Shown piece by piece: positions 23,046 to 29,379 of a stretch of DNA of 34,238 nt. Numbering within the stretch: the first letter of the stretch is position 1; each line of letters begins with the position of its first letter. Location: the NCBI GenBank assembly GCA_947460225.1, contig CANHHI010000002.1, forward strand, positions 1-34,238, given 5' to 3'. The DNA is from Flavobacteriales bacterium. Lineage in GTDB: Bacteria; Bacteroidota; Bacteroidia; Flavobacteriales_D; CANHHI01. A program made the translations under genes and the position numbers. Below the pieces are notes generated by a model. It worked only from the letters and a program-made list of their open reading frames with translations, had not been told where the DNA came from and searched no databases.

Positions 23046-23893
23046 GGACGGTGTACGTGTTTGCTCATATCCACACGCAAAGCTACGGCGGGAATAATGC
23101 CCAGTTGCCAATGCCATGCGCTGGCTATATCTATGTGCAAATACTTGGCAAACACGGAAAGCCCTGTTGAGAAAAGCGTGGGATTATAGCCTGCGCCCAA
23201 GCGCAAAGAAACAATAGGCACAACCTGCCATGCCAAACCTGTCTTTATTGCCAAAGGCTGGTACAAATTCTTCTCCGCTTGCAAGATGCACAACAAACTT
23301 TTGCCCACCTTATAATCCAAACCCAATCGGAACAAAATAGGGTAGCTGTCTTTTTGTTCTATCTTGGTTTGATAGGGCTTATAAATATGCACGGAAATCC
23401 CCAAAGGCGCAATGGGTTGCGCACGCAGGGCAATGTCCATAAAAAATACGTTCGTACTGCCATAATACGCCTCCCCAAAGCGAAAGGCTTCATAGTTGAG
23501 TTTGATTGCCAAAGCTGTTGTGGGGTGCAAACGCAAGGCGTAAGCCAAAGAAGTCTGGTGGTTTTGGTAAAGGCTATACCCCGAAAAAGCATAACCCACG
23601 CCGAAGGCGTGGATTTTATAAGGATATGCAAAAGCAAATGCGGTTTTTGAAATTTCTTTGCTGAGAAATAAATTGGTATAGCTGATGCCTACACTCATCT
23701 TTTGCAAAAAAGCCATTTGTGCGGGTTGGTTGTATAAAGACCAAACATCTGCAAAACCCATGGAAGCCCCCGCCACCGACCATGAAGAAGCCCCTTGTGT
23801 GATTTCTTGGGCGGACAATGTAAAGGATAAAATAAAAACACTAATAGCTCTCTTTTTCGTTTGGAAAAGTTTGGGCTTTAACATCTTGAACAT
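23036..23893 (-). CDS. PorV/PorQ-like outer-membrane beta-barrel protein
   Basis: A 285-aa protein with an N-terminal signal peptide after a basic stretch (cleavage probably after FTLSAQ). The mature start 'GASSWSVAGASMGFADVWSLYNQPAQMAFLQ' resembles the 'GgA.vA..D.....NPA.La' motif of the FadL/PorV/PorQ barrel group of Bacteroidota. The rest alternates as beta-hairpins ('AFGVGYAFSGYSLYQNHQTSLAYALRL', 'VSLRLGAGYNPTLFSTGLSVF'). A link to type IX secretion is possible but not shown. Two ATGs are available (23893 and 23884). Both overlap the end of panB by about 50 bp, so it is likely translated in coupling with panB. Confidence 0.65.
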   Translation of the reverse strand: MFKMLKPKLFQTKKRAISVFILSFTLSAQEITQGASSWSVAGASMGFADVWSLYNQPAQMAFLQKMSVGISYTNLFLSKEISKTAFAFAYPYKIHAFGVGYAFSGYSLYQNHQTSLAYALRLHPTTALAIKLNYEAFRFGEAYYGSTNVFFMDIALRAQPIAPLGISVHIYKPYQTKIEQKDSYPILFRLGLDYKVGKSLLCILQAEKNLYQPLAIKTGLAWQVVPIVSLRLGAGYNPTLFSTGLSVFAKYLHIDIASAWHWQLGIIPAVALRVDMSKHVHRPQA

Positions 23894-24656
23894 ATTGTGA
23901 AACGGCTGTTGTAACTTGCTCTGATAAATTTAAATAACGACGTAAAAATCTAGGACTAAAATCTTGTGTCATGCCGAGCATATCGTGCACCACAAGCACC
24001 TGTCCATCGGTGTGTGCACCTGCGCCAATGCCAATAACAGGCACTTGCACAGATGCGGTAACTTTTTGTGCCAATTTGGCGGGTACTTTTTCTAAAACTA
24101 TTGCAAAAACGCCAGCTTTTTGTAAAAGTAGCGCATCATGCAATAATTTTTCGGCTTCTTCTTGCTCTTTGGCACGCACGCCATAAGTACCAAATTGATA
24201 AATAGACTGCGGTGTTAAACCCAAATGCCCCATCACGGGAATGCCAGCGTCCACAATTTTTTTGACAGCATCTGCGATTTCTTCCCCGCCTTCCAGTTTC
24301 ACGGCGTGTCCACCAGATTCTTTCATAATGCGGATAGCCGAGCGCAAAGCCTCATGTGCATCACCTTGATAACTACCAAACGGCATATCCACAACCACCA
24401 GCGCACGATTTGCCGCACGCACCACAGCGGCAGCGTGGTATATCATTTGGTCTAAGGTGATTGGCAAAGTTGTTTCATGCCCTGCAATTACATTAGAAGC
24501 AGAATCGCCAACCAGCAAGATTTCCACCCCAGCTTGGTCTAGCAACTTACCCAAAGTGTATTCATAAGCCGTTAGCATGGCTATCTTTTCCCCTTTGGCT
24601 TTCATTTCTTGCAACACAAAAGTTGTGATGCGCTTTACCTCTTTATGTATAGACAT
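23841..24656 (-). CDS. panB: 3-methyl-2-oxobutanoate hydroxymethyltransferase
   Basis: PanB makes ketopantoate from 2-oxoisovalerate and methylene-tetrahydrofolate, the first committed step of pantothenate and CoA synthesis. The 271-aa TIM-barrel enzyme shows 'KIAMLTAYEYTLGKLLDQAGVEILLVGDS', 'ITLDQMIYHAAAVVRA', 'VVDMPFGSY', 'AVKLEGGEEIADAVKKIVDAGIPVMGHLGLTPQS' and 'VPVIGIGAGAHTDGQVLVVHDMLGM', the full set of family motifs. It lies 6 bp downstream of the secreted hypothetical gene in an apparent operon. CoA supply has a loose thematic link to the convergent acs. Confidence 0.95.
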   Translation of the reverse strand: MSIHKEVKRITTFVLQEMKAKGEKIAMLTAYEYTLGKLLDQAGVEILLVGDSASNVIAGHETTLPITLDQMIYHAAAVVRAANRALVVVDMPFGSYQGDAHEALRSAIRIMKESGGHAVKLEGGEEIADAVKKIVDAGIPVMGHLGLTPQSIYQFGTYGVRAKEQEEAEKLLHDALLLQKAGVFAIVLEKVPAKLAQKVTASVQVPVIGIGAGAHTDGQVLVVHDMLGMTQDFSPRFLRRYLNLSEQVTTAVSQYVQDVKAQTFPNEKESY

Positions 24657-24662
24657 AGCCTA

Positions 24663-25325
24663 TTATTCCGCAATTCTGTTGTTGTAAGCGTCTAAAAATG
24701 CTTTGGATTGCATGGTGCAAAAACCATTGCCAACTTCTTCTTGGGCATGCAAAGTCCATATTTTAGGCGTTTCTAGTTTTTTAGCCATTTTATAATCAAA
24801 GCCAGATTTAAACTGCAAAGTAATTTCTGTTGCAAAACCTGTTTCGTTTTTAATGCCAGACAAATAAAAATCAACGCTCACAAAATTTTTTACTTTGTAA
24901 GAAAATATACCCGTTTTTCCTGTAACCATTGTTTCAGGCGATTCCCAACGAATATGTGGGTCTCTATCGTCTAGTTTTGTAACCACATAATGGTGTTCCA
25001 AAGTTTGACCGCCTGCGGTTTCTACGTTGTAAATTTTTGCCCCAGATTGAATTTTACTTCTATTGGTAACAGCAAATTTTTGATGCGCTGGGCTTAAGGT
25101 CAAATAATAATCTGCCAAATTGGCAAAAAAGAAGTGTGATTTTTGCAAATCTGTTCTTACGGACATGGGCAAATAAGCACGCATGGTTATTTTCTTGTTT
25201 TCATCGTCCACGGTGTAGTAGGCTTGCACTTTTTCAGCACAAAAAATACTATCTGCTACGAATACACGTTCTGCCTGCGCCAAAACTAGGCTAGACAAAC
25301 TCAAAAGAAACAAAAATACTTTCAT
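24663..25325 (-). CDS. Secreted hypothetical protein, 220 aa
   Basis: A clear signal peptide (MKVFLFLLSLSSLVLAQA) is followed by about 200 residues rich in beta-strand ('KITMRAYLPMSVRTDL', 'YYLTLSPAHQKFAV', 'IFSYKVKNFVSVDFYLSGIK', 'EITLQFKSGFDYKMAKKL') and two cysteines (in 'SIFCAEK' and 'GFCTMQ') that could pair. Probably periplasmic or outer-membrane associated; no family recognised. Spacing of 17 bp from deoD and 6 bp to panB places it in the same transcription unit. Confidence 0.75.
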   Translation of the reverse strand: MKVFLFLLSLSSLVLAQAERVFVADSIFCAEKVQAYYTVDDENKKITMRAYLPMSVRTDLQKSHFFFANLADYYLTLSPAHQKFAVTNRSKIQSGAKIYNVETAGGQTLEHHYVVTKLDDRDPHIRWESPETMVTGKTGIFSYKVKNFVSVDFYLSGIKNETGFATEITLQFKSGFDYKMAKKLETPKIWTLHAQEEVGNGFCTMQSKAFLDAYNNRIAE

Positions 25326-25342
25326 AGTTTTAGGTTTTAAAT

Positions 25343-26044
25343 TTAAGCGATTTCTAAGGCGATTTGCATCATTTGGGTAAAAGTTTTTTCCCTTTGTTCG
25401 GCAGTGGTTTGCGCATGTGTTACCAGCGAATCACTCACCGTTAAAATAGTCAAAGCCTTTGCGCCCAAGCGTGCGGCGTTCATATACAAGGCTGCCGCTT
25501 CCATTTCCACGGCAAGCACGCCCATTTTCTGCCATTTTTTCCAAGCATCTGGATTGTCATCGTAAAAAATATCGCTAGACAAAATATTGCCCACATGTAC
25601 TTTTACCGACAATTCCTTTGCCGAAGCAACAGCATTTGCGAGCAATTCATAGCTTGCAATAGGCGCATAAGCACCGGGTAATTCATATTGGTGCATGTAT
25701 GCGGAATTGGTGCATGCTGCCATGCCAATCACCACATCGCCAAGGTTTAAATCGGCTTGCAAAGCCCCGCAAGAACCTACTCTAATTAAATTTTTCACGC
25801 CAAATTGCGCAATCAATTCATGCGAGTAAATCCCAATGGAGGGCATGCCCATGCCACTGCCCTGCACGGAAACCCTTTTGCCTTTGTACATTCCTGTAAA
25901 ACCAAGCATACCTCGTATGCTATTGTATGGTTTAACGTCTGTTAAAAAAGTTTCGGCAATAAATTTTGCACGCAAAGGGTCGCCAGGCAAAAGCACGGTT
26001 TCTGCAATTTGTCCTTTTTCTGCACCAATATGAACGGTAGCCAT
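25343..26044 (-). CDS. deoD: Purine-nucleoside phosphorylase, DeoD type
   Basis: The enzyme phosphorolyses purine (deoxy)nucleosides in salvage. The 233-aa protein has the hexameric PNP pattern: 'HIGAEKGQIAETVLLPGDPLRAKFIAE', 'VQGSGMGMPSIGIYSHELI', 'NLIRVGSCGAL', 'VEMEAAALYMNAARLGAKAL' (base-binding region) and 'LTVSDSLVTHAQTTAEQRE' with the catalytic Asp of SD. The length is as expected. It begins 10 bp after the typA stop and is likely transcribed with it. Confidence 0.95.
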   Translation of the reverse strand: MATVHIGAEKGQIAETVLLPGDPLRAKFIAETFLTDVKPYNSIRGMLGFTGMYKGKRVSVQGSGMGMPSIGIYSHELIAQFGVKNLIRVGSCGALQADLNLGDVVIGMAACTNSAYMHQYELPGAYAPIASYELLANAVASAKELSVKVHVGNILSSDIFYDDNPDAWKKWQKMGVLAVEMEAAALYMNAARLGAKALTILTVSDSLVTHAQTTAEQREKTFTQMMQIALEIA

Positions 26045-26054
26045 AAATATAATC

Positions 26055-27851
26055 CTATTTTGAACGTTTTTTTCTATCTGCTTCTGTCAAGTAAATTTTT
26101 CTCAAACGCAATGATAAAGGAGTAACCTCTACATACTCATCACCTTGAATGTATTCCAAAGCGGCTTCTAGGGTAAATTTGATGGGAGGCGTAATTTTAG
26201 CCTTATCATCAGAACCGCTGGCACGCATGTTGGTCAATTTCTTTTCTTTGGTTACATTGATCACCAAGTCACCAGGTCTGCTGTTTTCGCCAATTACTTG
26301 CCCTTCATAAACCGCTGCACCAGCTTCTATGAAAAACTTACCTCTGTCTTGCAAACCGTCAAGGGCATAAGGTGTTGTTGTGCCTGTTTCCATCACAATC
26401 AAAGAACCGTTCTGTCTGCCAGCTATATCGCCCATGTAAGGCTCGTAACCTAACAAACGGTGAGACATGGTCGCTTCACCTGCTGTTTCGGTAAGCAATT
26501 CATTTCTCAAACCGATAATCCCACGAGAAGGAATTTTAAACTCCATAAATGTGCGAATGCCTCTGGTTTCCATGGTACTCATCACCCCTTTGCGCAAAGT
26601 TACGCTATTGATAACTGTTCCGCTATAATCTTCGGGCACGTCTATGCGCAATTCCTCAACGGGTTCGCATTTTTTGCCTTCAATTTCTTTAAAAATTACT
26701 TGTGGTTGTCCTACTTGCAATTCATAACCCTCTCGGCGCATGGTTTCTATCAAAACAGACAAGTGCAAAACCCCTCTACCAAACACCATAAATTTGTCGG
26801 CAGATTCTGTTTCTTTGACACGCAAGGCAAGATTTTTTTCCAATTCTTTTTCCAAGCGTTCTTTAATGTGCCTAGATGTTACAAACTTTCCTTCTTTTCC
26901 AAAAAATGGCGAATCATTGATGGCAAAAGTCATGCTCATGGTTGGTTCGTCAATTTGTATGCTTTGCAAAGGTTGTGGGTTTTCGGCATCACAAATACAA
27001 TCGCCAATTTCAAAGCCTTCTATCCCTACAACTGCGCAAATATCGCCAGCTTGCACGGTGGACACTTTTACTTTATTCAAGCCGTCAAATACGTGCACCT
27101 CTTTGATTTTAGATTTCACCAAAGTGCCGTCTCTTTTTGCCAAAATAATAGGCATGTTTTCTCTGAGTTCACCTCTGTGTAGTCTGCCAACGGCAATCCT
27201 ACCAATAAAGCTAGAATAGTCCAAAGACGTAATCAACATTTGCGTGTTGCCTTCTTCTATTTTTTGCGGTTTAATGTGCTCAATCACTGCATCTAGCAAA
27301 GCAAAGATGTTGTCGGTGGGTTTTTTCCAATCATCGCTCATCCAGCCGTTTCTAGCAGAACCATATACGCAAGGGAAATCCAATTGCTCTTGGCTTGCTT
27401 CTAGCTCAAACATCAAATCAAATACTTTTTCGTGTACCTCCTCGGGCGTACAGTTTTCTTTATCTACTTTGTTGATAACCACCAAAGGTTTTAAGCCCAA
27501 TTGCAAGGCTTTTTGCAACACAAACCTTGTTTGTGGCATAGGTCCTTCAAAAGCATCAACCAGCAAACAAACACCGTCAGCCATGTTTAACACACGCTCC
27601 ACCTCACCACCAAAGTCAGCGTGACCTGGTGTATCTATAACATTGATTTTTTTTCCTTTGTAATTGATAGAAACGTTCTTAGCAACGATAGTAATACCTC
27701 TTTCACGCTCTAAGTCGTTATTATCCATAATTAGCTCCCCTTTTTTCTCGTGGGCAGCAAAAATTTGACCTACTTCTAGTAATCTATCTACCAAAGTAGT
27801 TTTTCCATGGTCAACGTGTGCTATAATAGCAATATTGCGAATTTCTTGCAT
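26055..27851 (-). CDS. typA: Ribosome-associated translational GTPase TypA/BipA
   Basis: TypA/BipA binds ribosomes and helps assembly and stress adaptation. From the ATG at 27849-27851 the 598-aa protein shows G1 'AHVDHGKTT', the switch region 'MDNNDLERERGITIVAKNVSINY', G3 'DTPGHADFGGEVERVL', G4 'NKVDKENC', then elongation-factor-like domains with 'SMTFAINDSPFFGKEGKFVTSRHIKERL' and the C-terminal BipA domain ('TRGIRTFMEFKIPSRGIIGLRNE', 'VTKEKKLTNMRASGSDD'). An in-frame extension to 27893 has no support and overlaps the leader. It heads a five-gene minus-strand run. Confidence 0.95.
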   Translation of the reverse strand: MQEIRNIAIIAHVDHGKTTLVDRLLEVGQIFAAHEKKGELIMDNNDLERERGITIVAKNVSINYKGKKINVIDTPGHADFGGEVERVLNMADGVCLLVDAFEGPMPQTRFVLQKALQLGLKPLVVINKVDKENCTPEEVHEKVFDLMFELEASQEQLDFPCVYGSARNGWMSDDWKKPTDNIFALLDAVIEHIKPQKIEEGNTQMLITSLDYSSFIGRIAVGRLHRGELRENMPIILAKRDGTLVKSKIKEVHVFDGLNKVKVSTVQAGDICAVVGIEGFEIGDCICDAENPQPLQSIQIDEPTMSMTFAINDSPFFGKEGKFVTSRHIKERLEKELEKNLALRVKETESADKFMVFGRGVLHLSVLIETMRREGYELQVGQPQVIFKEIEGKKCEPVEELRIDVPEDYSGTVINSVTLRKGVMSTMETRGIRTFMEFKIPSRGIIGLRNELLTETAGEATMSHRLLGYEPYMGDIAGRQNGSLIVMETGTTTPYALDGLQDRGKFFIEAGAAVYEGQVIGENSRPGDLVINVTKEKKLTNMRASGSDDKAKITPPIKFTLEAALEYIQGDEYVEVTPLSLRLRKIYLTEADRKKRSK

Positions 27852-27890
27852 AAAATCTATCCTCTCTATGGAGGCAATCAAAATGAACGG

Positions 27891-27898
27891 CAAATATA
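27891..27898 (-). promoter_or_regulatory. Bacteroidota -7 box for typA
   Basis: The minus strand reads TATATTTG, 39 nt upstream of the typA ATG. TTG at 27920-27922 could be the -33 element (spacing 21) and touches the end of MITE-like copy A. Confidence 0.5.
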
Positions 27899-27922
27899 AT
27901 GAAAATTATCTTATAAACCCAA

Positions 27923-28046
27923 GCGAAAAGCATTTTCTGGTGCATATTTTTCACAAAATCTCATCTTCTAATCCTCACATACTTAGGTATCTTGTGGGTT
28001 TTAGATTTCTCTTTTGCAAAAACTATTTTCCATAAAATACTTTCGC
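27923..28046 (+). repeat. MITE-like fold-back element, copy A
   Basis: The termini GCGAAAAG and CTTTCGC are imperfect inverted repeats. The centre has AATCCTCACATACTTAGGTA plus T (27970-27990), identical to copy B. The two halves pair imperfectly through most of the length, with the apex at ATAC-TTAG-GTAT. There is no ORF of its own. It occupies most of the 297-bp gap between typA and the LRR gene. Confidence 0.7.
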
Positions 28047-28080
28047 AATGAGCTTCTTAGTTTTTAGTGAATTTTTAAAA

Positions 28081-28123
28081 TAAAAAAAACGAAAGGGACT
28101 GCCAAAAAGCAAATCCCCTCCGT
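28081..28123 (-). terminator. Intrinsic terminator of the LRR gene
   Basis: On the minus strand ACGGAGGGGA (28123-28114) pairs with TCCCTTTCGT (28098-28089) over 10 bp including two G-T pairs, followed by eight T. It lies 25 nt beyond the stop codon at 28149. Confidence 0.7.
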
Positions 28124-28148
28124 TCATCACAAACTAACAATCATGAAG

Positions 28149-28970
28149 TTAAACTAGCGCAAAAGGGAATGTTTGTTTAACACGCTCCTTGGTCAATGCA
28201 GGTAATGGGTTATAGAGTAAATAAAGTTCCTTTAATAATGAGAGTCCATAAAAAGACTCTGGTAAACTTGTCAAAGCATTGCTTATTAAGTCTAATTTTT
28301 TTAGATGTCTTAAATTGCCAATAGATTTTGGCAAAGTGCTTAAATTGTTGTCGTATAAAGTCAAAATGGTTAAACCTGTCATTTCGCCAATATTTTCAGG
28401 CAAACTCGTCAAAAGATTTCTGCCGAGCCAAAGCACAGACAAATCTCGCATGCTCAAAAGCTCTTCTGGAAATTCTGCTATTGTATTGTCTGCCAAATGT
28501 AACGTTGTCAAATTTTTTAAGTTTGAAAAATGCTCGGGCAATGCGCTTATTTGATTTGAATACGCACTAAGTGTTTCAAGCGAATGTAGCAAGCTGATTT
28601 CCTCAGGCAATTCTACAAGCATGTTTTCTTGCACTAATAATGTATTTAAAGATTTTAAATTGCCAATGCTTTTGGGCAAATGCGTTATAGCAAGTTCATT
28701 AAGGTATAAATACGTTAAAGAGGTGAAGCAGCCCAAAGTTTCTGGCATTATTTCCAGGTCTAAATCAATGATCGACATTTTGATGACCTCGCCCTGTGCG
28801 TTGAAATTTACATAAGCCTGATTAAAAGGATACTCTTGTAGGAGTTCTGCTTGAGGTTTACACGAAAGTTCCGTTTCGTTTTTTGTTGCTACGGATACCA
28901 AATTTTGATTTTTTTTGCAGTTTGTAGCTGTTAAAGACAAAGCTACCAAGAATACATGTTTTTGTTTCAT
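28149..28970 (-). CDS. Leucine-rich-repeat protein, exported
   Basis: A 273-aa protein with an N-terminal export signal (MKQKHVFLVALSLTATNC). Cys18 could be lipid-modified, but Asn at -1 is unusual for a lipobox. From about residue 68 there are about eight leucine-rich repeats of 23 residues of the 'LPxxIGNLxxLxxLxLxxNxLxxLP' bacterial type, for example 'LPKSIGNLKSLNTLLVQENM', 'LPENIGEMTGLTILTLYDNN' and 'LPKSIGNLRHLKKLDLISNA'. LRR solenoids bind proteins; no enzymatic domain is present. It is a single-gene unit with its own -7 box and terminator. Confidence 0.85.
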   Translation of the reverse strand: MKQKHVFLVALSLTATNCKKNQNLVSVATKNETELSCKPQAELLQEYPFNQAYVNFNAQGEVIKMSIIDLDLEIMPETLGCFTSLTYLYLNELAITHLPKSIGNLKSLNTLLVQENMLVELPEEISLLHSLETLSAYSNQISALPEHFSNLKNLTTLHLADNTIAEFPEELLSMRDLSVLWLGRNLLTSLPENIGEMTGLTILTLYDNNLSTLPKSIGNLRHLKKLDLISNALTSLPESFYGLSLLKELYLLYNPLPALTKERVKQTFPFALV

Positions 28971-28989
28971 AGTCTATTGAATTTGAAGG

Positions 28990-28997
28990 CAAAATTA
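28990..28997 (-). promoter_or_regulatory. Bacteroidota -7 box for the LRR gene
   Basis: The minus strand reads TAATTTTG, 19 nt upstream of the ATG at 28970. Confidence 0.4.
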
Positions 28998-29144
28998 ACA
29001 CATTAAAATGATATGAGCACAATGTTTTATGTTATTTTTAGGTTAAATTTTTGTTTAATAAATGTATAAAAACAGCCTTTTTTTGCATGTTTTGTAAAAA
29101 ACATCGCTTGATAGTTAATGGTCTTATGATTTTATTAACTATTT

Positions 29145-29285
29145 AAGACCCCTGCGAAACGCCTTCTTGCTGTGCATTTTTTCACAATACTTATCTTCCA
29201 ATCCTCACATACTTAGGTATGCTTTGGGTTTCAGATTTCACCTTGCAAAAAACTGCTTTGCAATAAAGCATTTCGCAGGGGTCTT
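29145..29285 (+). repeat. MITE-like fold-back element, copy B, with long terminal inverted repeats
   Basis: Left end 29145-29165 and right end 29265-29285 are inverted repeats matching at 19 of 21 positions (AAGACCCCTGCGAAA and TTTCGCAGGGGTCTT at the outside). Inside, 29200-29220 is identical to 27970-27990 of copy A, and the arms align with copy A throughout. The right end runs into TTTTTT, so the outer stem could also terminate transcription on the plus strand. Confidence 0.8.
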
Positions 29286-29348
29286 TTTTGTACCATAAAA
29301 CGCTTGATTTTTTTGTGCTGTAATGTATCCATTTTCGCTAATTTTGGC

Positions 29349-29356
29349 TAACTTTG
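29349..29356 (+). promoter_or_regulatory. Bacteroidota -7 box for sucA
   Basis: TAACTTTG lies 23 nt before the sucA ATG (29380). No TTTG is seen at the ideal -33 distance. Confidence 0.5.
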
Positions 29357-29379
29357 CCTGAAATTCAAACCAAAAATCA

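Larger units (their letters stand above)
28971..29379. other. 409-bp intergenic region between the LRR gene and sucA
   Basis: It holds the LRR promoter (28990-28997), an AT-rich stretch without a credible ORF (29000-29140), MITE-like copy B (29145-29285) and the sucA promoter (29349-29356). No tRNA or recognisable small RNA was seen. Confidence 0.6.

Noticed and set aside
23583..23612. CCACGCC-GAA-GGCGTGG hairpin
   Set aside because: It lies inside the outer-membrane protein coding sequence and no surrounding similarity to the repeat families extends beyond it.
26460..27182. 240-codon plus-strand ORF
   Set aside because: It is antisense to typA, whose motifs are complete; no independent support.
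27835..28035. 66-codon plus-strand ORF
   Set aside because: It is made of the typA leader and the MITE-like repeat; no coding character.
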